The notes beneath the pieces are model-generated. The model was not told where the DNA came from, searched no databases, and was given only the letters and a program-made list of their open reading frames with translations. From Streptomyces hyaluromycini (GTDB lineage Bacteria > Actinomycetota > Actinomycetes > Streptomycetales > Streptomycetaceae), in the NCBI RefSeq assembly GCF_002217755.1, contig NZ_BCFL01000027.1:294739-358738 (forward strand): 64,000 nt of DNA, read 5' to 3'. Shown here one piece after another: positions 32,901 through 40,603 of this stretch (position 1 is the first letter of the stretch; each line of letters begins with the position of its first letter). Made by a program: the position numbers and the translations under genes.

Positions 32901-34099
32901 CCCTGCGTCGTTTCGCCGCGACCGGACTGTTGGACGTGGCCCTGCCGGGTACCGAAGTCCCCGAGACGGACAACGAGGCCGGGGTCTGGGCGGCCACACC
33001 CGCGATCGCCCTGGCCCGAGCCGTCGAGGCGGAACTCTCCGGCGTCGACGACTCGGACGGTGCCTGGGAGCGTGTACAGAAGCGGCTGAGCGAGGAGTTC
33101 GCCAGGCTTCAGGACGCGCTGTCCCGCAACGGGCACAGCGCCTCCGCGTATCCGAGCGAGGACGGGATGCGCGTCGACATCGTCTACCAGGGACGACGGC
33201 GAGCCGTTCCCGAGATCACCGAGGCGCTCGCAGCGGAGGTCGAGGAGCTGACCCGGATCCTGTCCGCGCATGAGCGCGAGGTCCTCGAAACCCACCTGAT
33301 CACCGAGGTCGCCGGCACCCTCCAGGAGCTGATCGGCGCCGCCGAACGGCAGGTGCGGGCCATGAACTCGGAGCTGGAGGAGCGGCCCACCTCGACCGGG
33401 ATGAGACTGCGGCTGGTCTGGCGGGGCTCCCGCAAGGCGCCTCAGGGGCTCGCACAGGCCCGTGAGCGGCTGCGGCAGTCCGCGGACGCCTGGTCTCCCG
33501 AAGACCGGGCGGCGGTCGGTGAGTTCCTCCAGGCCCAGATCGCTCGCCAGCAGGCCCACGACAGTTCCGGCAGCTGGCTGGAGGACCTGACCGCCGCGCT
33601 CGACTACCGTGCCTGGCACGAGTTCGGCATCGAGCGGCAGCAGCACGGCAAGTGGGTCTCCGCCACCGGACCGGCCTCGGGTGGGGAACGTGTACTCGCC
33701 GTGTCCGTACCCCTGTTCGCGGCGGCGTCCTCGCACTACGCGAGCGCGCGGGCACCGTATGCTCCCAGGCTGGTCACGCTCGACGAGGCGTTCGCCGGAG
33801 TGGACGACGACTCCCGCGCCAAGTGCCTCGGCCTGCTCCACGCCTTCGACCTCGACGTCGTCATGACCAGCGAACGCGAGTGGGCCTGCTATCCGCAGGT
33901 TCCGGGCATCGCCATCGCCCAGCTCTCGCGAGTCGACGGGATCGAGGCGGTCCTGGTCACCCGCTGGGAGTGGGACGGGACCGAGCGTACGCGTGGGACG
34001 GAGCCGGACAGTGCCGGATCAGAGGCGATGGCGGCGGTGGACGACGGCCAGCGGTGGGCGGCTGTCGGCGGGCAGACTCAGGAATCGCTGTGGACATGA
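29948..34099 (+). CDS. jetC: Wadjet type II JetC (SMC/MukB-like ATPase)
   Basis: About 1,383 residues. The N-terminal P-loop GNNGTGKS lies at 41-48 in a strand-rich lobe (RIGLVDLFHYDVEEFWFHDG). A long Ala/Glu/Arg coiled coil with two arms surrounds a hinge region (about 590-740). The C-terminal ABC lobe has the signature ASGGERVLAV near 1243 and Walker B LVTLDEAFAGVDDDSRAKCL near 1274. This is the TIGR02680/SbcCD_C-type protein of Wadjet type II, the loop-extruding motor. GAAAGG (29934-29939) supports GTG 29948; ATG 29879 inside jetB is the alternative and would add 23 residues. Confidence 0.9.
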   Translation: MTALPTPAPGRWRPLRIGLVDLFHYDVEEFWFHDGRLLLRGNNGTGKSKVLALTLPFLLDGDLSARRVEPDGDPGKRMEWNLLLGGEHPHPERLGYTWIEFGRRDETTGEEHFCTLLCGMKAVSGRGIARHWFAVTDQRVGPGLGLLDATGTALSRDRLAEAIGAHGMVYDTAKAYRRAVDETLFGLGERRYGALVDLLIQLRQPQLSKRPNEAALSRALTEALPPMDHAVIADVAEAFRSLDEEKEELRAASEAERAATAFLDHYRRYARVAARRRARLPRSEHARYEQLQRDLTHAHADHERAVADRAAAEERSGTLEERIARLAAQEAALRAGPEMRDARALEQAAADASRTAAERVRADEDLGQAEATHRRAAARLAAAGNRQAAAERALTGLRDLIEETAQAARIAGPLVPEGATEAELRRTTGESTDRRRRTVEHLEQLTDRVGRAEAERRAASRRADEAQEEVVHSGFRQAEAEENAVNQGQSLIDRVRAHLAGCRELPVPDLFGLLDGLQDWVVTLDGPNPARATAAGAHRARAGELADHSAELSRQRAELADQQALLERELASLEQGGQPVPEPPHTRTPGVRDRLDGAPLWRLVEFHHTVEDRERAGLEAALEASGLLDAWVRPDGTAVAVDGHDVLLQPNAAVFGPSLADALRPAVDHGEGPTATVGEPVVGRLLAAIGLVPSGGEPPEARVAGTWVSGDGRFRSGALTGSWTKPAAEYVGEGAREAARRSRIEELHAELTALGERTEAVQDALRAMDLLRHTLDDELASFPDDDALRTAHALVAAAVDATHRARARHEERTRDLAEAIRGADAATAELTATAAEVGLPADREALAAVRRSLTELATLLATFWPALRERAEVEGAVAAERVESDRAAERTAELAARAGEAARAANTADERHTTLLSTVGAAVAELQRRLAETAAETRTCADGLKAARQDWTDADRLASHAEGRTEQLGKDLTEAIAARERAIAALRRFAATGLLDVALPGTEVPETDNEAGVWAATPAIALARAVEAELSGVDDSDGAWERVQKRLSEEFARLQDALSRNGHSASAYPSEDGMRVDIVYQGRRRAVPEITEALAAEVEELTRILSAHEREVLETHLITEVAGTLQELIGAAERQVRAMNSELEERPTSTGMRLRLVWRGSRKAPQGLAQARERLRQSADAWSPEDRAAVGEFLQAQIARQQAHDSSGSWLEDLTAALDYRAWHEFGIERQQHGKWVSATGPASGGERVLAVSVPLFAAASSHYASARAPYAPRLVTLDEAFAGVDDDSRAKCLGLLHAFDLDVVMTSEREWACYPQVPGIAIAQLSRVDGIEAVLVTRWEWDGTERTRGTEPDSAGSEAMAAVDDGQRWAAVGGQTQESLWT

Positions 34100-34131
34100 C
34101 TGAAGCCGTGGGCATGAAGCGGTGGCCATGA
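34096..34131 (+). other. 12-codon bridging mini-ORF between jetC and jetD
   Basis: ATG 34096 overlaps the jetC stop (ATGA) and its TGA at 34129-34131 overlaps the jetD ATG 34128 (ATGA), encoding MTEAVGMKRWP. It links the two genes by two four-base overlaps in series, which could let ribosomes re-initiate from jetC to jetD. The peptide itself is probably meaningless. Confidence 0.4.
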
Positions 34132-35396
34132 CAGAAGACGCCGAGCGGCTACCGGCAGGTGTCGACGAGGAGCGTCTGCGGCGCCTCTTGGGCAGTCCGG
34201 AGCTGTCCTGGCTCGTCCAGCGTGTTCGACACCGTATGGCCCGCGAGAAGCCGCTCACTGGCGCGGCCACGCTCACCGCTCCTACAGATGCCCAACGGCG
34301 CGCGGCCGAACGCCTGCTGGGACGCGGTCCACGCGAGGGTGGGTCACTCACGGTACGGCTGGAGGACGTGGACGCGGTGTTGCGGCGTTCCGGGGTGAGC
34401 CCGGACGGTCTCGCCGCCGCCATCGTCACCCTGACCGGCCCGGTGGATCCGATCGGCGAACAGAGAGCCAGGGAGGCCTGGGCATGGGAGCAGGCATACG
34501 CTCCGCTCCGGCTTCTCAGATCTGACCTTGCCGAATGGGCGGCCAGGGTGACCGGCAACGGTCAGGTACGACGGCTCGCCCGTACTCCGCAATCCGCGCG
34601 TGTCCTTTTGGAGAACGCCGTCAAGGCGCTTGACGCTCTGCCTGCCGACCCCGCCGTGTCCGTCACGGCTTTCGCGGCACAGATCCTCGGAGACGCCCAT
34701 GCTCTGGACGACGGAAGGCCGTTGACGACCGTTGTCCGGTCCGCAGTTCACGCGTGGACCGGGCTTGAGGAGGAGAAGGGGACTCGTCGGCAGAGAGAGG
34801 TCTGGGCCGCGGTGGGGCTCCTGAAGGACGACGTGTCGTCGACTGTTCTCACCCTCAACCTTCGTGGAACACCGGCTCTGGACTGGATGGCGGACATGGG
34901 GGAACCCGTGGTCCTGACCCTGCGCCAATTGGTTCGTCAGCCGATGGCACCGACAGCTGCCGGAGAGTGGACCGGCCCACAGCTGATTCGCGTCTGTGAG
35001 AACCCGGCCGTCCTCGCGGCAGCGGCGGAAGCGTATGGGCCGGAATGCCCGCCCTTGGTCTGCGTCCAGGGTCAACCGTCCGCCGCGGCGCTCACCCTGC
35101 TGCGCCGGATGCACGACCAGGGAACAGCCTTCCTGTACCACGGAGACTTCGACTGGGGCGGCCTGCGTATCGCCTCGACACTGCTGCGGAGCGTTCCGTG
35201 GTCTCCCTGGCGTTTCACGACCGCCCACTACCGTGCTGCGGTCGCTTCAGGTCTCAGTTCGCTGGACCTGACTGGAATACCGACCGACGCGCCCTGGGAC
35301 CCGTCTCTCGCGCAGTCGCTTGCCGAACTAGGCGTCCGCATCGAAGAGGAGACTGTCCTTGACGACCTCTTGGGTGATCTCAAGCCAGTTCGCTGA
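34128..35396 (+). CDS. jetD: Wadjet type II JetD (DUF3323/DUF2399, Toprim-like nuclease)
   Basis: A 422-residue protein. The N-terminal part (LRRLLGSPELSWLVQRVRHR, then GTVTL-like AATLTAPTDAQRRAAERLLG) fits DUF3323. The C-terminal part holds the Toprim-like metal site: CVQGQPSAAALTLLRRM with FLYHGDFDWGGLRI at 335-348 (G339-D-F-D342), as in DUF2399. JetD resembles topoisomerase VI subunit A and is the nuclease that cleaves plasmid DNA trapped by JetABC. ATG 34128 is preferred over GTG 34122. It is the last gene of the operon. The 35397-35595 stretch after it shows no gene. Confidence 0.9.
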   Translation: MTEDAERLPAGVDEERLRRLLGSPELSWLVQRVRHRMAREKPLTGAATLTAPTDAQRRAAERLLGRGPREGGSLTVRLEDVDAVLRRSGVSPDGLAAAIVTLTGPVDPIGEQRAREAWAWEQAYAPLRLLRSDLAEWAARVTGNGQVRRLARTPQSARVLLENAVKALDALPADPAVSVTAFAAQILGDAHALDDGRPLTTVVRSAVHAWTGLEEEKGTRRQREVWAAVGLLKDDVSSTVLTLNLRGTPALDWMADMGEPVVLTLRQLVRQPMAPTAAGEWTGPQLIRVCENPAVLAAAAEAYGPECPPLVCVQGQPSAAALTLLRRMHDQGTAFLYHGDFDWGGLRIASTLLRSVPWSPWRFTTAHYRAAVASGLSSLDLTGIPTDAPWDPSLAQSLAELGVRIEEETVLDDLLGDLKPVR

Positions 35397-35595
35397 GATG
35401 GGGAGAACAGGGCGGGTGCCACTTTGTCGCCTGCTCTGTGTTTTCCCAATGGGCCGCCAGGATGGCTCTGACCAGGCATTACTCGCCCGCAGGTGGCGAC
35501 TGGCCGTGGAGCGACTCCCGAATCGGGGGACGTATGTGGGACGGGGAGCCTGAGTCAGGGGTGTGAATCGGGGCAAAGCTGCCTCTCGGGCACCG

Positions 35596-35627
35596 AAAAA
35601 ACCCTCCACGACTGATCTTGTGAAGGG
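35596..35627 (-). terminator. terminator downstream of tRNA-Arg (inside island B)
   Basis: On the minus strand CCCTTCAC pairs with GTGGAGGG (35620-35627 with 35602-35609, one G-T pair) and is followed by six T (35601-35596). It lies 31 bp past the tRNA 3' end. It is on the island side of the att core, so the element brought its own terminator for the tRNA. Confidence 0.7.
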
Positions 35628-35640
35628 CTGGAAAGCGGCT

Positions 35641-35700
35641 CTGACCTGCAAAAATGCGCGCCCCCGGCAGGACTCGAACCTGCGGCCAAGCGCTTAGAAG
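35641..35700. repeat. attR region: CTGACCTGCA plus 43-bp att core
   Basis: CTGACCTGCA (35641-35650) is followed by the 43-bp core 35658-35700, identical to 18116-18158. The core is the 3' half of tRNA-Arg, from the anticodon loop onward. Beyond 35700 the tRNA continues while the left copy diverges, so the crossover lies within this core. Confidence 0.9.
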
Positions 35701-35731
35701 GCGCCTGCTCTATCCACTGAGCTACGGGGGC
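35659..35731 (-). tRNA. tRNA-Arg (anticodon TCT)
   Basis: The 73-nt minus-strand gene folds as a tRNA. The acceptor GCCCCCG pairs with CGGGGGC (discriminator G), the D-arm is GCTC/GAGC, the anticodon loop CTTCTAA reads TCT, and the T-arm GCAGG-TTCGAAC-CTGC has the usual TTCGAA. CCA is not encoded. It decodes AGA, a rare Arg codon in this GC-rich genome. It is the integration target of island B, and its 3' half was replaced by the incoming element without loss of function. Confidence 0.95.
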
Positions 35732-36052
35732 CGGCTGTGCTGGCCTCGTACGTACTGCCCTGGTGGGGGCGGGTCCGTGACGCTGCCGGGGACAAGGATA
35801 GAACTCCCCGATCCTTCTCCCTGCTGCTTCGCCTCCGTGGCTCGATGTGGAGGTTCAGTGAAGCGGTCCTGATAATCGCAGGCAGGTACGAATCGTGCAT
35901 CGCTTTTGGCGCCTGGCGCACCGGGTGTTGTGCACTCGTTATGCCTGGACTGTGCCTCCGTCCCAGTCGCCCCTTCCGCCCGTTGTGTCCTGTCGGCGCG
36001 CAGACATGTCTATATGCTTCATAATTCCCCTAAAATTGGGCATTCTTCGCAT
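35732..36052. other. intergenic, no gene seen
   Basis: The 321 bp between tRNA-Arg and the GTPase gene hold no supported gene. AT-richer sequence at about 36010-36050 (TATATGCTTCATAATTCC, TAAAATTGGG) is a plausible promoter region for the GTPase pair. The tRNA promoter must also lie here, on the minus strand. Confidence 0.5.
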
Positions 36053-37660
36053 GTGGTGACCTTGGACGTACGGCCCCAGCTGCTCGACACACTCTCCGCC
36101 CTGCGCGACCGTGTCGCTGCCGCACGCTTTCCGCTGCCCCTGGCGGGGGCTCCACGCGCGCGTGCCAACCGCGACGAACTGCTCGCACAGCTCGACGACT
36201 ACCTGGTGCCCCGCCTCAGAGAGCCCGAAGCGCCACTTCTGGCCGTCGTGGGCGGATCGACGGGCGCCGGCAAGTCGACCCTCGTCAACTCACTCGTGGG
36301 CCGCCGGGTCAGTGAGGCGGGCGTGCTGCGGCCGACCACCCGCACGCCGGTCCTGGTCTGCCATCCGCAGGACCATCACTGGTTCAGCGGCATGCGCGTG
36401 CTGCCCGACCTCACCCGTGAGTGGGTACCGCACCAGGAACCCCGCGACGCCCCCTTCCTCCCCGACGAGAACCGCGCGCGCGTGCTGCGCGTCGAGACCG
36501 CCGACAGCATCCCGCGCGGCCTCGCCCTGCTCGACGCCCCCGACATCGACTCCCTGGTCGTCGACAACCGCGTCCTCGCCGCAGAGCTCATCTGTGCCGC
36601 CGACGTCTGGGTGATGGTGACCACCGCCGCCCGCTACGCCGACGCCGTCCCCTGGCACCTGCTGCGCGCCGCCAAGGAGTACGGCGCCACCCTGGTGACC
36701 GTCCTCGACCGGGTCCCGCACACGGTCGTCTCCGAGGTCTCCCGGCAGTACGGCGCCCTCCTCACCAAGGCCGGACTCGGCGACGTACCCCGGTTCACGG
36801 TGCCCGAACTGCCCGAGTCGGCCTGGGGCGGCGGCCTGCTCCCGGCCACCGCGGTCGCCCCGCTGCGCGCCTGGCTCCTGCACCAGGCCCAGGACCCCGG
36901 CGCCCGCACCCACACCCTGGCCCGCACTGCCCACGGCCTCCTCGACTCCCTCAAGGCCCGCATGCCCGAACTGGCCGGCGCCGCCGCCGCCCAGTACGCC
37001 GCCGCCCTGCGCCTGACCTCCGCCGTCGAGACGGCCTACGACAGCGAGCACGCGCGCGTGCGCGGACGCCTCCAGAGCGGAGCCGTCATCGCCGGCGACG
37101 CCCTCAAGCGCTGGCGCGCCTACCCCCTCGACTGCTCCCCCGGTGAACTCCTGGACGCCCTGGTGGAGAGCCTCGCCGCCCTGCTGCTGTGCTCCGTCAC
37201 CGCCGCCGACGAACGCGTCGACGACGCCTGGCGCCGCGAGCCGGCCTCCGCCGCTCCCGGACTCACCGACCGGGACCCCTCCCTGGAGAGCGCCGAGCAC
37301 CGCATCGGCCTCGCCGTACGGCGCTGGCGGCGCGAGCTGGAGGAGTACGCCGAGGACGAGGTGCGCGAGCTCGACCGCAGCGTCGCACCGGACCCCGAGG
37401 CCGTCGCCGCCCTGGTGGCCACCGCGCTGCTCGGCGGACGCCGCACCAAGGCGGCGGGGGAGCGGCTCGCCGAGCGCATCGGCGCCCACGGCGCGCTGCG
37501 GCTGCGCGACCGCGCGGGACGGCTGCTCACCGAGCACGTGGACCGCGTCCTGCACGCCGAACGCGAACGCCGCATCGCCCCGCTCGACGCCCTCGACGTG
37601 CACCCCGAGCCCCAGGCCGAACTCATCGCCGCCCTGTCCGTCCTGCAGAAGGAGAGGTGA
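36053..37660 (+). CDS. dynamin-like/ABC-type GTPase, first of a pair
   Basis: A 535-residue GTPase. The G1 P-loop GGSTGAGKST lies near residue 70 (LLAVVGGSTGAGKSTLVNSL), the G2 Thr in RPTTRTPVLV, G3-like LLDAPDIDS near 160, and the G4-like region LVTVLDRVP near 215. A long helical C-terminal half follows, without membrane segments. It resembles bacterial dynamin/YfjP-type proteins. GTG 36053 (VVTLDVRPQLL) is taken as start because conserved sequence begins there; the ribosome site is weak. It is separated by 3 bp from the second GTPase, so the two are made together and may form a membrane-linked complex. Cellular role unknown. Confidence 0.8.
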   Translation: MVTLDVRPQLLDTLSALRDRVAAARFPLPLAGAPRARANRDELLAQLDDYLVPRLREPEAPLLAVVGGSTGAGKSTLVNSLVGRRVSEAGVLRPTTRTPVLVCHPQDHHWFSGMRVLPDLTREWVPHQEPRDAPFLPDENRARVLRVETADSIPRGLALLDAPDIDSLVVDNRVLAAELICAADVWVMVTTAARYADAVPWHLLRAAKEYGATLVTVLDRVPHTVVSEVSRQYGALLTKAGLGDVPRFTVPELPESAWGGGLLPATAVAPLRAWLLHQAQDPGARTHTLARTAHGLLDSLKARMPELAGAAAAQYAAALRLTSAVETAYDSEHARVRGRLQSGAVIAGDALKRWRAYPLDCSPGELLDALVESLAALLLCSVTAADERVDDAWRREPASAAPGLTDRDPSLESAEHRIGLAVRRWRRELEEYAEDEVRELDRSVAPDPEAVAALVATALLGGRRTKAAGERLAERIGAHGALRLRDRAGRLLTEHVDRVLHAERERRIAPLDALDVHPEPQAELIAALSVLQKER

Positions 37661-37663
37661 CCG

Positions 37664-39775
37664 GTGACCGCCGTCACTGACCACGACCACACGGATCACA
37701 TGGAACGCATGGATCACACCAGTGACTACACCGGTGACTACACCAGCGACTTCGAAACCGGCCTGACCGCGGCGGACCCGACACCGGACGCCGCACGGCA
37801 GCCCGGACGAGAAGCCGGACGAGAAGCCGGACGAGAAGCTGTACGAGAGCCCGCGCGGGAACGTGTCCCGGACTCCGTACCGGACGCCGCCCCACGCCGG
37901 GACGCGACCGGGAAGGAGCCCGCGGGCACCGCCGGGCGTCCCGAAGCCCCGGAGGCCCCCGAGGCGGGCGAAGCCGCCCAGGGCTCCGCCGGAACCGAGA
38001 ACGTGCCGCACGCGCGCGTGCGGGAGCAGCGGGAGCCGGCAGACGACGACCCGGCCGCCGAGGGCGATGCGGCCGCCGACGACGACGCCTGGGACGACGG
38101 CCTCATCGCCCGCCGCGTCACCGAGACCGCCAAGGCCGCCGTACCCGTGGAGACCCGCGGCCCGGGCGCCCCGCCCCCCGCCCCGCTCGCGTACGACGGC
38201 CCGCTGCGCTCCCGCCTCGACGCCCTGCGCGAGCTCGTCGGCCTCTCCCGCACCCGCCTCGACAGCACCGCCCTCGCCGAGGCCGGCCGGGTCCTGGACG
38301 AGGCGGCCGCCCGGCGCCGGCTCTCCGGCCAGCACACCGTCGTCGCCATCGCCGGCGCCACCGGCAGCGGCAAGTCCCAGCTGTTCAACGCGCTCGCCGG
38401 AGTCGCCATCTCGGAGACCGGCGTACGGCGCCCCACCACCGCCGCCCCCATCGCGTGCACCTGGAGCGACGGCGGCGCGGCCCTCATCGACCGGCTCGGC
38501 ATCCCCGGCCGGCTGCGCCGGCGCCCTGTGCACAACCCGGAGGCGGACGCGCAGCTGCGCGGACTGATCCTCATCGACCTGCCCGACCACGACTCGGCGG
38601 CCGTCCAGCACCGCGAGCACGTCGACCGGATCCTGAAGCTGGTCGACGCCGTGATCTGGGTCGTCGACCCGGAGAAGTACGCCGACGCGGTCCTCCACGA
38701 GCGCTATCTGCGGCCCATGGCCGGCCACGCCGAGGTCATGTTCATCGTCCTCAACCAGACCGACCGGCTGCCCGGCGAGGCCACCGACCAGGTCCTGGAC
38801 GATCTGCGCCGGCTGCTCGACGAGGACGGCATCGCGCTCGGCGAATACGGCGACCCGGGCGCGACCGTGCTCGCGCTGTCCGCGCTCACCGGCGACGGCA
38901 TCGGAGAACTGCGCGAGGTGCTCGGCCAGTTCGTGTCCGAGCGGGGCGCGGCGGTCCGCCGTGTCGCCGCCGACGTGGACGCCGCCGCGGCCCGGCTGCG
39001 GCCCGTCTACGCCACCGGGCGGCGTGCCGGGCTCAGCGAGGAGGCGCGCGACGATTTCGCCGCGCGGCTCGCGGACGCGGTCGGCGCCACCGCCGCCGGC
39101 GAGGCCGCCGAACGGGCCTGGCGGCGCAATGCCAACCGGGCCTGCGGCACGCCCTGGCTGCGGCTGTGGCGCTGGCGCCAGAAGCGCGGCGAGCTGCCCA
39201 CCGGGCGCCTGCAGCAGGCCCAGCCGGAGGTGGAGGCCACCGCGCGGCAGCGCGTCGAGCAGGCGGTCCGTACGGTCTCCGAGCGGGCCTCGGCCGGGCT
39301 GCCCGCGCCCTGGGCGCAGGCGGTGCGCGAGGCGGCCGTACGCGGCGCGCAGGGCCTTCCGGAGGCGCTCGACGACCTGGCCGCGCGGGCCGGGCTGCCG
39401 CCGGGGCGGCCACCTCGGCCGGGCTGGTGGCCGGTGGCGGTGCTCGCCCAGGCCGCCATGACGCTCCTTCAGGTGGTCGGCGGGCTGTGGCTGGTGGGGC
39501 AGATCGCCGGGGTGATGGCGCCCAACCTGGGCGTTCCGGTGCTGCTGATGGTCGCCGGGATCGTCGGCGGACCGCTGGTCGAGTGGGGCTGCCGGATGGC
39601 GGCCCGCGGACCGGCCCGCCGCTACGGCCTGGAGGCGGAACGCCGGCTGCGGGAGGCGGCGGCCGGCTGCGGCCGGGCCCGGGTGCTGGACCCGGTGGCG
39701 GCGGAGCTGCTGCGGTACCAGGAGGTGCGGGAGCAGTACGGGAGGGTGACACAGGCGAACGCCGGAGTGGTGTGA
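37664..39775 (+). CDS. YfjP-type membrane GTPase, second of the pair
   Basis: 703 residues. The N-terminal 170 are acidic and low-complexity, with His/Asp repeats (HDHTDHMERMDHTSDYTGDY) and GREAGREAGREAVRE. The G domain follows: G1 GATGSGKSQLFNAL near 229, Thr in RRPTTAAPIACT, G3 LIDLPDHDS near 305, and G4 VLNQTDRLPGE near 365. The C-terminus has two hydrophobic helices around residues 590-640 (AVLAQAAMTLLQVVGGLWLV, VPVLLMVAGIVGG), placing it in the membrane. GTG 37664 follows the first GTPase by 3 bp. It is likely a soluble plus membrane-bound pair acting at the cell membrane. Confidence 0.85.
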   Translation: MTAVTDHDHTDHMERMDHTSDYTGDYTSDFETGLTAADPTPDAARQPGREAGREAGREAVREPARERVPDSVPDAAPRRDATGKEPAGTAGRPEAPEAPEAGEAAQGSAGTENVPHARVREQREPADDDPAAEGDAAADDDAWDDGLIARRVTETAKAAVPVETRGPGAPPPAPLAYDGPLRSRLDALRELVGLSRTRLDSTALAEAGRVLDEAAARRRLSGQHTVVAIAGATGSGKSQLFNALAGVAISETGVRRPTTAAPIACTWSDGGAALIDRLGIPGRLRRRPVHNPEADAQLRGLILIDLPDHDSAAVQHREHVDRILKLVDAVIWVVDPEKYADAVLHERYLRPMAGHAEVMFIVLNQTDRLPGEATDQVLDDLRRLLDEDGIALGEYGDPGATVLALSALTGDGIGELREVLGQFVSERGAAVRRVAADVDAAAARLRPVYATGRRAGLSEEARDDFAARLADAVGATAAGEAAERAWRRNANRACGTPWLRLWRWRQKRGELPTGRLQQAQPEVEATARQRVEQAVRTVSERASAGLPAPWAQAVREAAVRGAQGLPEALDDLAARAGLPPGRPPRPGWWPVAVLAQAAMTLLQVVGGLWLVGQIAGVMAPNLGVPVLLMVAGIVGGPLVEWGCRMAARGPARRYGLEAERRLREAAAGCGRARVLDPVAAELLRYQEVREQYGRVTQANAGVV

Positions 39776-40126
39776 CGCGGACGGGCGCCGGAGCGGTGTG
39801 ACGTGGCCGGGCCGGGGCAGGCGCCCGGTCCGGGTGGGGCTCGGTCTGGGTGAGGCTTCGTCCGGAGGACGCGGGTCACTCCTCAGGGTGGTGGAGTTTT
39901 CCACAGGCCTGCGGTGGTCCACAGCGCTCGGCGGGCCCGGGCCGACGGCGGCAGTCTGGTCCCGCGGCGATCGCGACGCACACGGACGCACACGCTCGAC
40001 GAACACGAGCGTGAACGCATCCCACGCATCCCAACCATGCGGTCGCCGCGGTGGACACCGCCGTACGGGACGGACCCGTACGCGGATCCGCCCGGCCGCG
40101 GCGGCCGGGCGAGGGAGGGGTTCGTG
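39776..40126. other. intergenic, no gene seen
   Basis: 351 bp between the GTPase and the SSB-like gene. It contains TTTTCCACAGG (39896-39906) and GGTCCACAG, superficially like single DnaA boxes, but no cluster and no gene. GAGGGAGGGG at 40111-40120 is the SSB ribosome site. Confidence 0.5.
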
Positions 40127-40603
40127 ATGAACGAGACGTTGGTCTGCGCGGTGGGCAATGTGGCGACGCAGCCGGTGTACCGGGAGCTGGCGGCGGGACC
40201 GTCGGCGCGGTTCCGGCTGGCGGTGACCTCGCGCTACTGGGACCGGGAGAAGAACACCTGGACGGACGGCCACACCAACTTCTTCACGGTGTGGGCCAAC
40301 CGGCAGCTCGCCACCAACGCGGCGACCTCGCTGACGGTCGGTGACCCGGTCGTCGTGCAGGGCAGGCTGAAGGTGCGCACCGAGACCCGGGAGGGCCAGC
40401 AGTGGGCCTCCGCCGACATCGACGCGGTGGTGATCGGCCACGACCTCGCCCGCGGCACGGCGGCCTTCCGGCGCACCGGCAAGCCGGACACGGCGACACC
40501 GGCACCATCGGCACCACCACGCCCCGAGCCGAACTGGGAGACACCGCCGGAGCCGCCGGCGGAGTCCCCGGCCGCCATCGCGGAACCGGTGGCCGTGCCG
40601 TGA
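40127..40603 (+). CDS. ssb: single-stranded DNA-binding protein paralogue
   Basis: 158 residues. The OB fold occupies about residues 1-112: MNETLVCAVGNVATQPVYRE, RFRLAVTSRYWDREKNTWTD, FFTVWANRQLATNAATSLTV, then GDPVVVQGRLKVRT. A Pro/Ala-rich tail follows. It lacks the acidic D-D-x-P-F tip that recruits partner proteins in the replicative SSB and ends AIAEPVAVP. It is therefore probably an accessory SSB. ATG 40127 is preferred to GTG 40124 because GAGGGAGGGG is 6 nt away. It stands alone between the GTPases and a surface protein. Confidence 0.85.
   Translation: MNETLVCAVGNVATQPVYRELAAGPSARFRLAVTSRYWDREKNTWTDGHTNFFTVWANRQLATNAATSLTVGDPVVVQGRLKVRTETREGQQWASADIDAVVIGHDLARGTAAFRRTGKPDTATPAPSAPPRPEPNWETPPEPPAESPAAIAEPVAVP

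Larger units (their letters stand above)
18116..35700. mobile_element. tRNA-Arg-integrated defence island B, about 17.5 kb
   Basis: It is bounded by 43-bp perfect direct repeats (18116-18158 and 35658-35700), the right one inside an intact tRNA-Arg gene. An integrase gene lies at the left end. The cargo is a Fic protein, deleted remnants of a helicase and an XRE/DUF397/ATPase triad, McrBC, and a full Wadjet operon. No transfer, replication or phage structural genes are seen, so it is an integrative but probably non-conjugative island. The integrase carries an amber codon, so self-excision is doubtful. Confidence 0.85.

Noticed and set aside
37664..38200. GTPase N-terminal repeats as a separate histidine-rich metal-binding gene
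   Set aside because: They are in frame with the G domain, with no stop or new ribosome site between them.
39890..39930. Possible DnaA boxes marking a replication origin
   Set aside because: Two imperfect TCCACAG matches only, with no cluster, no AT-rich unwinding region and no dnaA or dnaN.
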